From the NCBI RefSeq assembly GCF_020169515.1, contig NZ_JAHMHW010000002.1, positions 1 through 64,000 of the forward strand: a stretch of 64,000 nucleotides of DNA. Reading direction: 5' to 3'. Source of the stretch: Paenibacillus vietnamensis (GTDB lineage Bacteria > Bacillota > Bacilli > Paenibacillales > Paenibacillaceae). The translations under genes were made by a program, and so were the position numbers. This document shows positions 1 to 9,665 of the stretch, in pieces; position 1 is the stretch's first letter; each line of letters begins with the position of its first letter. The notes under the pieces are model-generated. The model was not told the DNA's origin, searched no databases, and worked only from the letters and a program-made list of their open reading frames with translations.

Positions 1-1677
1 GCTGGCTGCGGCGGCTTCGCGTGCCGCAGCGGCCCCGCCGCCGGCTGCGCGCGGCGCCGGCAGCGGCGGCTTCGCCGCAGGCTGCGGCAGCGCTGACGCG
101 AGCCGCGCCTCGCGCTCCTCCGCGCGCTGTGCCAGCGCGGAGAGCGCCGTGAAGGCGCCGGCTTGCGAGCGAAGCTCGGCAAGCCGCGCCTGCGCTGCGG
201 CGGCGGCGGCTTCGCCCGCCGCTGCCGTGTGCTCGGCCAGCGCGTCGATAAGCTCCAGCGCGCGCTGGCGGTAAACGCCCTTCACTTCCGCGGCAAGCTC
301 GCGGCTGTACGTCATCGTATATTCATTGCCGATGACTGCTCCTGCCTTTACTCGCTCCACGAGCCACTCCGGCTCCGGAAGCCAGCCTAGCTTCTGCGTA
401 AGCCCGCTTTCCAGCCGGTCCGTATCGTAGCCTGCCCGGTCGCCGGCTACCCGCAGCAGATGCTTGACATGCCAATCGATCGATGCGCTGATCAAGCTGT
501 TCAATTCGTCGCTGAACGCCTGAAGCCGCCGCTCCTGCTCAGCCGCCGTCTTGGACGCCGCGAACAGGAAGCCCGCCTTGAAGCCAGGCTTCCGGCTTTC
601 CAGAAACGAGTGGGCCAAATCCCGAAGCCCCGCCGGCGTAATATTCGCATTATCCAGCAGCTTCTGCAGCTCCGTCCGGAGGTTTGTCCGGTATACTTCC
701 TTCTCCTCGGAAATTTCCCGCAGCCGGACGTTCAAACGGTCCATTTCGGCCCGCAAGCCTGCAGCCGCTTCTTCCCCGCCGGCCTCCGCCAGCAGCCGCT
801 CGCGTTCCCGCTCGCTTTCAAGCCGCTGCTCCTTAATATGCTCCTTCACCACATGCCGCAGCGATGCGTCGACGCTGTAAATGCAAAGCGGCTCTCGAAT
901 TTGCCGGAGCCGGTCCAGCAGCTCGATCAGCGATTCATATTCCTGGTGCGGATGCCCGGGATCGCGTAACGACAAATAAACGATCCCCGCCGGCTCCAGA
1001 TGCCAGGCATGAAACGCTTCCTCCACGCTTTTGCGATAGCTTGCAAACGACAGCTCCCTGTCGCGATGCTTATCGATTTGATTCACAATAAAATATAAGG
1101 GCTTGCCCCAGTCCTTCAGCTGCTTGGCAAAAGCAAAATTAATTTCGGACTGGACATGATTATAATCCATGACATAAAACACGACATCGGCAAGGTGGAG
1201 CGCCGATTCCGTCGCCATTCTGTGGGCGTCGTCGGTCGAATCGATGCCCGGCGTATCCAGCAGTACCGTATGGTCGCCGAGCAGCTCGCTCGGGTACACG
1301 ATGGAAACGGAGGTGAACTGCTCCCCGTCCACGCAGTAGCGGTCAAGCTCGTCAATTGCAACCTCGGCTTTCGATTCCACCCCGCTGCGGATCGTCTCTA
1401 CGGCCGCATAAGCCCGTTCGCCGCCCCTGATGGATACGACGTTCGCGCTTGTCGGAATCGGGCTTGACGGAAGCAGCTTCGCTCCGCACAGCCGATTGAT
1501 CAGCGTAGACTTCCCTGCCGAAAAATGCCCGCAAAAAGCGACAGTAAGCCGACCGTCGGTCAGCTTACTCTGCAGCTCCTGTGCTTGCCTCGCATGTCTT
1601 GTATCTCCAGCGGCGGCCATTGCGCCTGCTGCTTCGGATATAGCTCCCGCTATGGTTTGCACCGTCAATTCAGTCAT
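1..1677 (-). CDS. Dynamin-family GTPase (DynA/YpbR-like), 3' end outside window
   Basis: Bacterial dynamin-like GTPase, probably a membrane-remodelling protein of the DynA (YpbR) type. 559 residues are visible from ATG at 1677; the rest lies before position 1. The G domain is clear: P-loop GHFSAGKST at residues 50-58, G3 DTPG at 141-144, G4 NQID at 199-202. A charged helical stalk-like region follows. The last visible part, about residue 520 on, is an Ala/Pro/Gly-rich linker, possibly the joint between two dynamin modules as in B. subtilis DynA, but the second module cannot be seen. It starts 8 nt after the upstream small gene, so the two are probably cotranscribed. Confidence 0.88.
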   Translation of the reverse strand, partial: MTELTVQTIAGAISEAAGAMAAAGDTRHARQAQELQSKLTDGRLTVAFCGHFSAGKSTLINRLCGAKLLPSSPIPTSANVVSIRGGERAYAAVETIRSGVESKAEVAIDELDRYCVDGEQFTSVSIVYPSELLGDHTVLLDTPGIDSTDDAHRMATESALHLADVVFYVMDYNHVQSEINFAFAKQLKDWGKPLYFIVNQIDKHRDRELSFASYRKSVEEAFHAWHLEPAGIVYLSLRDPGHPHQEYESLIELLDRLRQIREPLCIYSVDASLRHVVKEHIKEQRLESERERERLLAEAGGEEAAAGLRAEMDRLNVRLREISEEKEVYRTNLRTELQKLLDNANITPAGLRDLAHSFLESRKPGFKAGFLFAASKTAAEQERRLQAFSDELNSLISASIDWHVKHLLRVAGDRAGYDTDRLESGLTQKLGWLPEPEWLVERVKAGAVIGNEYTMTYSRELAAEVKGVYRQRALELIDALAEHTAAAGEAAAAAAQARLAELRSQAGAFTALSALAQRAEEREARLASALPQPAAKPPLPAPRAAGGGAAAAREAAAAS

Positions 1678-1684
1678 TTGCTTC

Positions 1685-1966
1685 TTACACCGCTTCCTCT
1701 TCGTTAGACGGCAAACAAATTTCAAACACGTTGCCGTGCTGCAAAATCATAATATTGCGCTCTTTCTCCCTCATAACAACAACCTCAGGCTTCGCGCGCA
1801 TGCGTTCGATATATTGATCGGGAACGTCGCCCGAGCCGCTTACCGTAACGCCTTCCACGACGATATCCTCATGCTCCTGCGGGGGGGATTCGAGCACTTG
1901 CTCGTAAATATCGGAGAAAAGCTCAAAATTGTTCGTGTACACGGAAATACATTTCATGTTCATCAT
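1685..1966 (-). CDS. Conserved hypothetical protein, 93 aa
   Basis: I do not recognise this protein. It has 93 residues, is acidic, has no signal peptide or membrane segment, and ends in a Glu-rich tail (NEEEAV). Its start (ATGATG) overlaps the nth stop in a GGATGATG arrangement, so translation is probably coupled to nth; an in-frame ATG three codons later is an alternative start. The dynamin gene follows after 7 nt. The frame is supported by tight packing between two real genes on the same strand. Confidence 0.7.
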   Translation of the reverse strand: MMNMKCISVYTNNFELFSDIYEQVLESPPQEHEDIVVEGVTVSGSGDVPDQYIERMRAKPEVVVMREKERNIMILQHGNVFEICLPSNEEEAV

Positions 1967-2658
1967 CCTTCACTGGCTATTTTCGGTTTTTTAGTCTTAT
2001 TTTTCGTTTTTGCGGCTGGCTTCATACGTTGCTTGCCTTCTTTGCATCCTTCAAGCAGCGGGCAGACCGGGCATTGCGGGCTTTGGGCCTTGCAATGATA
2101 GCGCCCGAAGAAAATGAGCCTATGATGCGTCAGCGTCCATTCTTCGCGCGGCACGAGCTTCATCAGCTTCGTCTCGACCTCCAGCACCGAGTCATCAGGC
2201 TTCGCGAAGCCGAGGCGCTTCGAAACCCTCTCCACGTGCGTATCTACTGCGATTGCAGGAACTCCAAAGGCGTTAGACATGACGACGTTCGCCGTTTTCC
2301 GGCCAACTCCGGGCAGCTCCGTCAGCCCTTCATGGCTTTCGGGTACTTCCCCGTCATATTTATCAATGATTATGCGGCAGAGCTTCTGAATATTGGAAGC
2401 TTTGCTCCGAAATAAACCGATGCGGCGAATATCCTGCTCCAGTTCCTCGAGCGGAACGGCCAAATAATCCTCGGGACGCTTATACTTCTCAAACAAAGCC
2501 GCCGTCACCTTATTGACCGTCTCGTCCGTGCATTGGGCCGATAGCAGTACCGCGATCGTCAGCTCGAATGGATTGCTGTGATTAAGCTCACAGTGCGCGT
2601 CCGGAAACATCTCGGCAATGATATCCAGCACATGGCGCATTCTCTGTTTGGCGCTCAT
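1963..2658 (-). CDS. nth: Endonuclease III
   Basis: DNA glycosylase/AP lyase of base excision repair that removes oxidised pyrimidines. The helix-hairpin-helix LPGVGRKTA carries catalytic Lys121, and VDTHV carries Asp139, matching the family's Lys/Asp pair. The C-terminal [4Fe-4S] cysteines fit C-x6-C-x2-C-x5-C. ATG at 2658 is preferred over an upstream ATG because a GGGGAGAGG site lies 4-5 nt ahead of it. A Lys-rich tail of about 20 residues follows the cluster. In B. subtilis nth follows dnaD; here dnaD is about 17 kb away. Confidence 0.96.
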   Translation of the reverse strand: MSAKQRMRHVLDIIAEMFPDAHCELNHSNPFELTIAVLLSAQCTDETVNKVTAALFEKYKRPEDYLAVPLEELEQDIRRIGLFRSKASNIQKLCRIIIDKYDGEVPESHEGLTELPGVGRKTANVVMSNAFGVPAIAVDTHVERVSKRLGFAKPDDSVLEVETKLMKLVPREEWTLTHHRLIFFGRYHCKAQSPQCPVCPLLEGCKEGKQRMKPAAKTKNKTKKPKIASEG

Positions 2659-2742
2659 CGTCCTCTCCCCTAATCGAAACACTATCGTTCAAAGTGTAGC
2701 GAAATTTGTTACGGTTAGCAACTAGAAACAGGCATATTCCAT

Positions 2743-2772
2743 AAAAAAACTGCCTCGGCGGGCAGTTTTTTC
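2743..2772 (-). terminator. Rho-independent terminator after the SLH gene
   Basis: Inverted repeat AAAAAACTGCC / GGCAGTTTTTT with a short loop, A-rich on one flank and T-rich on the other, so it could work in both directions. It lies 48 nt downstream of the SLH gene stop. Confidence 0.85.
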
Positions 2773-2819
2773 ACAAAATATTTATTTCTCCGTCTTATCA
2801 GGCCGATTTGGGCTGGTTT

Positions 2820-5303
2820 TTAGGCCTTGACGATGGCAATAGCCGTATTCCGGAACGCATAAACCGTAATGCGGTCGCCGGACTTGAACGAGGAAGCCGT
2901 GACGGCGCTGCCGCCTTGATAGTACTTCGTTAGCGCCGTTACCTTAAACGCGTTGCGTGTGTCGGAAGCGGAGGTTTTCTCCGTCACGACCAGCCCCGTC
3001 AGCAAATTGTAGCTTGCAAACGTCCTGGTTTCGCCTTGGGCGGCGGTAATTTGTGTTTTGCCGTCTTCGGTTTTCAGAACCTCCACATAATCGCCGGCTG
3101 TTAACAGGTTCGTCACGCTGTCTTGAACCGCGCCTTTATAGATGACAAAGCCCTTCTCGCCGCTCAAAACGACGGATTGGCCCGCTTGATTCGTAATCGT
3201 GACGCTTCCCGCTGTAACGGCTTGTACAGTACCGTATGTTGCGGTAACGATTCTGACGGATTCCGGCAGTGAGCCTTCATATGCTGCGCTGATCAGCATG
3301 CCGGGCTGCAGCCCGCTTATGGCGATTTTGGAGCCGGCTTCGTTATAGACGTCGACATTGAACAGCGGCACGACAACGTCCGTCGCAGCCCCGTTCTTTA
3401 CGGTCAGCTTCTTGCCCGCGGAATCGACGGATACAATCTCGTACTGCAGGCTGCGATGCGCCTTGATTGTCGCAACCTTGTCCTGGTCGGCGTTAAGCAG
3501 CAGCGTCAGCCTGTCGCCGGACTTCAGGCTTGAATAGGACGCCAGCGCTCCGCCTGCGATTTCGACGATCGCGGTGTTGTACGGCACGGACACCGTCGCT
3601 CCGCTGTCCAGCCGCAGCGTCAGCGTATTCGTAATGGAATTGAGGGAGACTAGCGTGCCCTCGTATTTGCTTACGAATTGAAGGGATACGATCGTGCTTC
3701 CCGTATACGAGACGATAACCTTGCGGTTTTTGGTCAGCAGCGTTTTGGCCGCTTCCAGTGTCATCGCATTTCCGCCGAAATCGAATTTCGTCCGGTCGTT
3801 CACATACAGCGCCGACGCTCCGTTATTCTCGTCGATAACCGTAAGCAGCTTGTTATCCGCATCGTATGTAGAAATTTTTGCGCCGGTAAGCTGCTTGACA
3901 GTTCGGTTGACGACTTTGATCTTCGTTACCTGATCGTCGGCGTTTAACGAAAGCTCCACCTTATCCGATTCCTTCATCAGATCGGCGACTGTCGTTCCGG
4001 TCATTCCTTCAATTTCAACCGCCACTCCGTCGGCCAAAAACTTTGTAACGAGGCCCTCCTCCGATTTGACGGTAATGAGCTCTCCGTCCGAGCCGTAGTA
4101 CTCGCCGACAGCAAAAGCGGAAGCCGCTTGCGGCGTCGCGACGATCTTCAGCGCCAAAGGCTGCTCGCGGAACGTATCTCTCATAATGGTGATCGGCGTA
4201 TCCCGTTTCAGCTCGCTTAAAGCTACGGCTGCGCCGGTGTTGTCGGTAACGGTCAATGCGGAATCGTAACGGAACTCTACCGGCTTGTTATCGACCCAAG
4301 CATACAGCTTGCTCTCGGAAGCGATGACCCGGTCCAGCGTCCCGCTGATCAGCTCGGTATGAGCGGTTACGCCCGTAACCTCAATATATTTCGCATTTCC
4401 GTCCTTGGCGATGACGGTTACGTCGCCGTATAACGGCAGCCGCTCCTTCGAAATGGGCGTCTCCGACGTGTTCTCGTAATACAGCGTGCTGTCGTCAAGC
4501 GTGTAGGAGCTCTCGCTTCCGTCCTTATAGAGCGTAATCCGGGAGTCCGTAAGCTGCGACACGATTCCGCTGCTCTGTCCTTCGTATTCGACCGGGAACT
4601 TGGCTTGCGCTCGGCTGATCAATGTCGCCAGGCTTGCCCTTGTCACGTCAGACTTCGGGGCAAACTTGTCGGCCGTAACCCCTTTCACCAGCTCCAAGCT
4701 GGCTGCAGCATTGACATAACCCTTATATCGTCCGTCAACCTCATCGGCATCGGTAAAGGACGAATCGACGCCCTCCAATTGTTCAGCCAACTCTCCCTGT
4801 CCGATCGCGCGGATCATCAGCTTCGTCACCCATTCGCGCGACGCCGGCTTCGAGCCCCAGGCAGCGTCCGGATTTTCTGCCGCAAGGTCAAATTCCTCCT
4901 GCTGGTCCAGCAATCCCGAAGAAAAAGCCAGCAAAATATAAGGCTTAAAAAAAGCGCCTACGGAAAACGAATCCGGAAATCCGATCAGCGTATCTTCGTC
5001 GATTTCGTCTTCCAGGCCTGCGAAACGCAGCGCCATCAGTACGGCTTCTTCCTGGCTTACGTTTTTGTTCGGCCTGAATTCAAATGTTCCCCCGCTGACC
5101 TGGTATCCGGTGATAATCCCCTGCAAGGACAGCTTGGCCACATGTTTCTCGGCCCAATGTCCGGCAACGATATCCGTAAACGGAGTCGTCTGAGCCGCGG
5201 CAGCGAGTACTGATGCCGGAATAACTGCGGTTCCGCTCCCGGCGACAAGCGAAAAAGCTAACGCTCCAATAATGATTTTCTTGCCCGTTTTCTGCAATGG
5301 CAT
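2820..5303 (-). CDS. SLH-domain surface protein
   Basis: Large exported protein of 827 residues. The N-terminus (MPLQKTGKKIIIG plus a hydrophobic stretch ending near AAAA) is a typical signal peptide. Three S-layer homology regions follow at about residues 41-95, 100-170 and 180-235 (for example FTDIVAGHWAEK and FAPKSDVTRASLATLI); these normally bind pyruvylated wall polymer. The remaining about 590 residues are Thr/Val/Ser-rich and look like repeated beta-domains, with no catalytic motif recognised. ATG 5303 is chosen because GGGGGAG lies 9 nt upstream and the signal peptide begins there. It is last of three exported-protein genes on this strand. Confidence 0.9.
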   Translation of the reverse strand: MPLQKTGKKIIIGALAFSLVAGSGTAVIPASVLAAAAQTTPFTDIVAGHWAEKHVAKLSLQGIITGYQVSGGTFEFRPNKNVSQEEAVLMALRFAGLEDEIDEDTLIGFPDSFSVGAFFKPYILLAFSSGLLDQQEEFDLAAENPDAAWGSKPASREWVTKLMIRAIGQGELAEQLEGVDSSFTDADEVDGRYKGYVNAAASLELVKGVTADKFAPKSDVTRASLATLISRAQAKFPVEYEGQSSGIVSQLTDSRITLYKDGSESSYTLDDSTLYYENTSETPISKERLPLYGDVTVIAKDGNAKYIEVTGVTAHTELISGTLDRVIASESKLYAWVDNKPVEFRYDSALTVTDNTGAAVALSELKRDTPITIMRDTFREQPLALKIVATPQAASAFAVGEYYGSDGELITVKSEEGLVTKFLADGVAVEIEGMTGTTVADLMKESDKVELSLNADDQVTKIKVVNRTVKQLTGAKISTYDADNKLLTVIDENNGASALYVNDRTKFDFGGNAMTLEAAKTLLTKNRKVIVSYTGSTIVSLQFVSKYEGTLVSLNSITNTLTLRLDSGATVSVPYNTAIVEIAGGALASYSSLKSGDRLTLLLNADQDKVATIKAHRSLQYEIVSVDSAGKKLTVKNGAATDVVVPLFNVDVYNEAGSKIAISGLQPGMLISAAYEGSLPESVRIVTATYGTVQAVTAGSVTITNQAGQSVVLSGEKGFVIYKGAVQDSVTNLLTAGDYVEVLKTEDGKTQITAAQGETRTFASYNLLTGLVVTEKTSASDTRNAFKVTALTKYYQGGSAVTASSFKSGDRITVYAFRNTAIAIVKA

Positions 5304-5331
5304 ATATGATTTCTCCCCCAAAAGTAAATTC

Positions 5332-5371
5332 GGCCTCCTTATCCGTTCGTTGTCAAACGGCCAAGGAGGCC
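5332..5371 (-). other. GC-rich hairpin between GerMN and SLH genes
   Basis: Perfect arms GGCCTCCTT / AAGGAGGCC enclose a smaller CCGTT/AACGG hairpin. There is no T-tract, so it is not a standard terminator. It could stabilise an mRNA end or reduce read-through into the SLH gene; that role is inferred. Confidence 0.5.
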
Positions 5372-5384
5372 ACATCAGGTTACG

Positions 5385-5966
5385 TTATGAAGTCTTGTTC
5401 ATCGGATGCTCGAGATCCACATGGCCCATCAGGCTTTCGACGGCTTCGCCGCCGACGAGAATATCGATGGATTTGACAAACTCAAATTGAAAAAGCGTTT
5501 TTTGCAGCGTCTCGATCACCAGAAGCTCGCCTGGAGCGCCTAACCGGGCTTCGTCCGGAATTTGAACGTCCAACGTCACCAGTCCGTCCTTCAGCTGTAC
5601 GGAGAGAATTTCAATCGGTTTCCACAAGGATTCGGCGCCTTCACCGGCATCCATCTGCAAAGCCTCTACCGCGGCTTTTATCAGCTCTTCATCATTGCTG
5701 TATTGAAGCTTGGCCGGCTTTTCGATTGTTTCAAGCAGCTCGGCATCGGTGTAATAGATCGTAGCGTCGTATTCCTTGACGGCCGGCGTCGGCTCCGCGC
5801 TTGGGCTAGGCTCGGGCGACGCAGTTGCGCTCGGCATGACGGAAGCCGTCGGCTGATCCGTTGCCGCTCCTGTATTCTCAAGAGGTTTATCCTGTGCGCC
5901 ACAGCCTGCCAATGCACAGGAAAGGACGATGAAAGCAAGCAGACCCCGCGTTTTTGATGTTGTCAT
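5385..5966 (-). CDS. GerMN-domain lipoprotein
   Basis: Exported lipoprotein of 193 residues. The signal peptide ends in lipobox LAGC (Cys22), then comes a Pro/Ser/Thr/Glu-rich spacer, then a GerMN domain (about residues 68-185) with the family-like segment GAPGELLVIETLQKTLFQF and a GGEAVESLMGH end. GerMN domains occur in the spore protein GerM and in wall-associated lipoproteins. It lies 18 nt after the amidase gene and 81 nt ahead of the SLH gene, suggesting one envelope operon. Sporulation-specific use is possible but nothing in the sequence proves it. Confidence 0.88.
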   Translation of the reverse strand: MTTSKTRGLLAFIVLSCALAGCGAQDKPLENTGAATDQPTASVMPSATASPEPSPSAEPTPAVKEYDATIYYTDAELLETIEKPAKLQYSNDEELIKAAVEALQMDAGEGAESLWKPIEILSVQLKDGLVTLDVQIPDEARLGAPGELLVIETLQKTLFQFEFVKSIDILVGGEAVESLMGHVDLEHPMNKTS

Positions 5967-5984
5967 ATCGCTGACACCTGCTTT

Positions 5985-7385
5985 CTATTTAAGTTTTAAG
6001 TATTCCTTAATGCCTTTGACGATTTCAGAAGCGATACGGTTCTGCACCGTTTCGGAATACAGCGCTTTCGAATCGCCTGAATTTGTCAAATAACCCGCTT
6101 CCAGCAATATAGCAGGCATCGTCGTTTGCTTGATGACCTTGAAGCCCATCTGTTTGACTCCACGGTTTCTAAGCCCGGTTCCCACCAGCAGATGCTTGTG
6201 AATCGTATCCGCAAACGCTTTGCTGTTCGCCTTGTAGTAATAGGTTTCTGTTCCCGAAACCGAGGAATTGTTGATGGCGTTGGCATGGATGGAAATAAAT
6301 AAGTCCGCTTTCAGCTTCTCGGCAAACAATACCCGGTCCTCCAGCTCGACAAACGTATCGTTTGTTCTAGTCAGATGGGCTTTAAGCTTTGTTTCCTTGT
6401 CGAGCAGCGCTTTGATTTTGAGTGCGATGCTTAAATTAAACTCCTTCTCCGTCCTCTTCAGAACGCTGGCCGCGCCCGGATCCTTGCCGCCGTGCCCTGC
6501 ATCGATTACGATGTCGAACACGCCGCTCTCAACCGGCTTCTCGGGCTCTGTAACCGGTGGGTCGACCGGCTTCTCCGGCTCCGGCAATTCGCTTTCAGGC
6601 ATAAGATCGAAGCGGATTTCACCGTTGCTTTCGGTTTTGACGACGCCCGTGCTCTCGCTGACCTCCAGCACCAGCCTCGCCACTGTCGGCGAACTCGAAT
6701 ATTCGGAATACCGGTACTTGAGCAGCAACGGATTGTCCGCCACGATGCTCTCCGCCTGTCCATTCGAGAACAGAAGGCTGACTTCATCGGAGTAGCCCGT
6801 ATCCGGTAAATCAAAGACGATCCGCTTCGGATTGTCCAAATAAAGCGGCTCGTTCGCTTTCACCGTGCCGGTGTAGCTGATCTTCAAAGCGCTGATTCCG
6901 TCGAATGCGACTTCCGTAATCACGCCTTTAGGCTCTGCCGGCACTTCCGGCTCCGTCTCTTTCTCAAACATATGTACTTCTTTCTCGGCCTGCTTCCATT
7001 CGAAATTCAAGCCGAAATGCTCGCCGATGAATCTCAGCGGTACGAGCGTTGTCCCTTTCACAATCGACACCGGCGTATCCAGCTGAACCGGCTGTCCGTT
7101 CACGAATGCAACGCTGTCATTAAGCTTCAGCTTAATCATGTCCTTGCCGTTATTAACCGTTACCGTCTTGACGGTGTTATCCCATTCGATCGGGTAGCCC
7201 AACCCTTCCGAAATGGTTCGCACCGGCACAATCGTCGAATTGTTGACGATTTGCGGATTGACGGCGGAGGACAGCAGCTTGCCGTTTAAGAACAGCTTGG
7301 GGACGACTTCGGCAGCTTGTCCGACCGTGGCAAACATCGTGAAAAAAACGGACATAAACAACAACATGGACAAAAATCTTTTCAT
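5985..7385 (-). CDS. N-acetylmuramoyl-L-alanine amidase with copper-amine-oxidase-N and AMIN domains
   Basis: Secreted wall hydrolase of 466 residues that cleaves the bond between MurNAc and the stem peptide. After a signal peptide (about 1-24) come a copper-amine-oxidase N-terminal type domain (VPVRTISEGLGY and VPLRFIGEHFG repeats), an AMIN-like beta region (about 160-255), a Pro/Glu-rich linker, and an Amidase_3 domain (about 293-466). Zinc/catalytic residues lie in DAGHGGKDPG, KEFNLSIA, FISIHANA and LLEAGYLTN. The start at 7385 follows a GAGGTGGG site. It is first gene of the surface operon. Confidence 0.95.
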   Translation of the reverse strand: MKRFLSMLLFMSVFFTMFATVGQAAEVVPKLFLNGKLLSSAVNPQIVNNSTIVPVRTISEGLGYPIEWDNTVKTVTVNNGKDMIKLKLNDSVAFVNGQPVQLDTPVSIVKGTTLVPLRFIGEHFGLNFEWKQAEKEVHMFEKETEPEVPAEPKGVITEVAFDGISALKISYTGTVKANEPLYLDNPKRIVFDLPDTGYSDEVSLLFSNGQAESIVADNPLLLKYRYSEYSSSPTVARLVLEVSESTGVVKTESNGEIRFDLMPESELPEPEKPVDPPVTEPEKPVESGVFDIVIDAGHGGKDPGAASVLKRTEKEFNLSIALKIKALLDKETKLKAHLTRTNDTFVELEDRVLFAEKLKADLFISIHANAINNSSVSGTETYYYKANSKAFADTIHKHLLVGTGLRNRGVKQMGFKVIKQTTMPAILLEAGYLTNSGDSKALYSETVQNRIASEIVKGIKEYLKLK

Positions 7386-7491
7386 TTCCCACCTCGATGA
7401 CTGAAATTGCCCGCATCGAATGAGTGCATTCGACTAATACAGACTAAATTATAGACGCGGCTTGTCAGAAAAAGTTGCGTTTGGAGGAAAA

Positions 7492-7528
7492 AAAGGGCAA
7501 TTCGCCCGTATTGGCCGAATTGCCCTTT
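7492..7528 (-). terminator. Terminator after leuD
   Basis: 13-bp inverted repeat AAAGGGCAATTCG / CGAATTGCCCTTT 16 nt beyond the leuD stop; the minus-strand transcript continues into a T-rich run. Confidence 0.85.
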
Positions 7529-7543
7529 ATGACAGCACCCGTT

Positions 7544-8143
7544 CTAACCCAGGCGAGCTGCGTGCTTTTGCTCGTAAGCGGTAATTTTGTCCTCGTGCTG
7601 AAGCGTCAGACCGATGTCGTCAAGACCTTGCAGCAGAAATTGACGGCGGTGCTCGTCAAGATCGAAGGAAATCGACAAGCCGTACTCGTCGGTCAGAAGT
7701 TTGTTTTCCAAATCGACCGTCAGCTTGTAGCCTTCGTGCTTAGCTGTGCGCTGGAACAGGTCCTCTACCTGCTCTTCGCTGAGCTTGATCGGCAAAATGC
7801 CGTTTTTGAAGCAGTTATTGTAGAAAATATCGGCATAAGATGGCGCGATGATTACTTTATAGCCGTAGTCGAGAATCGCCCAAGGAGCGTGCTCACGGGA
7901 AGAGCCGCAGCCGAAGTTGGCGCGGGAGATCAGTACGGATGCTCCCTCGTAACGCGGCTTGTTCGGTTCGAACTCCGCATTTACCTCGCCGTTCTCGTGA
8001 AAGCGCCATTCGAAGAACAAAAATTGTCCGAAGCCGCTGCGCTCGATGCGTTTTAAAAATTGTTTAGGAATAATTGCGTCAGTGTCGACATTGACCCGGT
8101 CGACCGGGGCGACGATGCCAGTAAGTTGTTTAAACGGTTCCAT
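7544..8143 (-). CDS. leuD: 3-isopropylmalate dehydratase small subunit
   Basis: Small swivelling subunit of isopropylmalate isomerase (leucine biosynthesis), 199 residues, usual length. Recognisable parts are the N-terminal [16 protein letters not shown] and the active-site loop [13 protein letters not shown]. It lies 25 nt after leuC and has a GAGAGGGG ribosome-binding site. leuCD form a two-gene unit ended by a strong terminator; leuA and leuB are not in the window, unlike the single ilv-leu operon of B. subtilis. Confidence 0.97.
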   Translation of the reverse strand: MEPFKQLTGIVAPVDRVNVDTDAIIPKQFLKRIERSGFGQFLFFEWRFHENGEVNAEFEPNKPRYEGASVLISRANFGCGSSREHAPWAILDYGYKVIIAPSYADIFYNNCFKNGILPIKLSEEQVEDLFQRTAKHEGYKLTVDLENKLLTDEYGLSISFDLDEHRRQFLLQGLDDIGLTLQHEDKITAYEQKHAARLG

Positions 8144-8168
8144 TGATATATACCCCTCTCGCTTCCGA

Positions 8169-9584
8169 TTAGTTCAACACTTCAGTTTTAACTTCCCAGT
8201 CACGCACATCCGTGAAATGGCCTTTGATCGCTGCCGCTGCAGCCATCGCAGGAGAAACAAGGTGTGTGCGTCCGCCGCGGCCCTGACGGCCTTCGAAGTT
8301 CCGGTTCGACGTCGAAGCGCAGCGCTCGCCCGGCTTAAGAACGTCCGGGTTCATCGCCAGACACATCGAGCAGCCGGCATCGCGCCATTCAAAGCCTGCT
8401 TCTGTAAAGACTTTGTCCAGGCCTTCTTTCTCGGCTTGGATTTTAACGCGTCCCGAGCCAGGAACGACGATAGCCGTTACCTTCTCGTTTACTTTGTAGC
8501 CGCGGGCAATTTCTGCAGCGGCGCGCAAATCCTCGATACGGCCGTTCGTACAGGATCCGATAAAGACATAATCGATAGCGATATCGGTCATCGGCGTGCC
8601 CGGCTTCAAATCCATATATTCAAGCGCCGCTTCTGCAGCCTTGCGCTCGTTCTCGGTCGGAAGGTCTTGCGGGAATGGCACGGACGAAGTAATGCTTGTT
8701 CCCATGCCAGGGCTTGTGCCCCAAGTAACTTGTGGAATAAGGGCGTCTACGTCGAATTCGACGACTGTGTCGTATACGGCGCCTTCATCCGTCGTCAGCT
8801 GCTTCCAGGCTTCAACGGCTTCGTCATAGTTAGCCGGTGCGTATTCGCGTCCGCGCAAGTATTCAAAAGTCGTTTCGTCCGGAGCGATCAGGCCTGCGCG
8901 AGCGCCTGCTTCGATGGACATGTTGCAAACCGTCATACGCTCTTCCATCGTCAAGCTGGTAATCGCTTCGCCAGTATATTCAATAACATAGCCGGTAGCA
9001 AAGTCGGTACCATATTGCGCAATGACGCCGAGAATCAAGTCCTTCGCCGTTACGCCCGGTTTGCGTGTGCCGTTAAAGCGAACTTCCATCGTTTTTGCTT
9101 TCGATTGCTGAAGGCATTGCGTCGCAAGGACATGCTCTACTTCACTTGTACCGATACCGAAAGCAAGCGCTCCGAACGCGCCGTGCGTGGAAGTGTGGCT
9201 GTCGCCGCAGACGATCGTTTTGCCAGGATGCGTCAGGCCAAGCTCAGGGCCCATAACGTGCACGACGCCTTGGTCGATGCTGTCCAAATCGAACAGCGTT
9301 ACGCCGAAGTCCTTACAGTTTTGCGTCAGCGTATCGATTTGCTGCTTTGAGATCGGATCCGTAATGTTGAAACGGTCCTTCGTCGGTACGTTGTGGTCCA
9401 TCGTTGCGAACGTCAGGTCCGGACGGCGGACTTTACGGCCGCTCAGGCGAAGGCCTTCGAACGCTTGCGGCGACGTTACCTCGTGCACGAGCTGCAGGTC
9501 GATATAAATAACGCTCGGTTTACCCTCTTCTTGATGAATGACGTGATTATCCCAGATCTTCTCAAACATTGTCTTTTTCGTCAT
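8169..9584 (-). CDS. leuC: 3-isopropylmalate dehydratase large subunit
   Basis: Aconitase-family large subunit that converts 2-isopropylmalate to 3-isopropylmalate with LeuD. 471 residues from ATG 9584; GGGGTGAG lies 4 nt ahead. A GTG at 9593 is in frame but overlaps that site. [4Fe-4S] ligands are visible in GSCTNGR and [10 protein letters not shown]; the substrate segment [14 protein letters not shown] is also present. Transcription probably comes from the -35/-10 pair at 9636-9665, next to palindromes shared with the divergent LysR gene. Confidence 0.97.
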   Translation of the reverse strand: MTKKTMFEKIWDNHVIHQEEGKPSVIYIDLQLVHEVTSPQAFEGLRLSGRKVRRPDLTFATMDHNVPTKDRFNITDPISKQQIDTLTQNCKDFGVTLFDLDSIDQGVVHVMGPELGLTHPGKTIVCGDSHTSTHGAFGALAFGIGTSEVEHVLATQCLQQSKAKTMEVRFNGTRKPGVTAKDLILGVIAQYGTDFATGYVIEYTGEAITSLTMEERMTVCNMSIEAGARAGLIAPDETTFEYLRGREYAPANYDEAVEAWKQLTTDEGAVYDTVVEFDVDALIPQVTWGTSPGMGTSITSSVPFPQDLPTENERKAAEAALEYMDLKPGTPMTDIAIDYVFIGSCTNGRIEDLRAAAEIARGYKVNEKVTAIVVPGSGRVKIQAEKEGLDKVFTEAGFEWRDAGCSMCLAMNPDVLKPGERCASTSNRNFEGRQGRGGRTHLVSPAMAAAAAIKGHFTDVRDWEVKTEVLN

Positions 9585-9635
9585 TATGCTCACCCCATCG
9601 TTTCATGAAATCTTCTGCGTTTCTTAACTGAACCT

Positions 9636-9665
9636 ACTATAGCATTTCTTTCTTCATTGATCCAA
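9636..9665 (-). promoter_or_regulatory. Candidate sigma-A promoter of leuCD
   Basis: On the minus strand TTGGAT and TATAGT are 18 nt apart. The -35 element abuts the palindrome at 9665-9677, a usual position for a LysR-type activator site. Confidence 0.55.

Noticed and set aside
7417..7432. Palindrome CGAATG-N4-CATTCG upstream of the amidase
   Set aside because: Too short to interpret and no linked motif.
8046..9350. 434-codon open frame on the plus strand
   Set aside because: Antisense to leuC and leuD, no ribosome-binding site or family resemblance.
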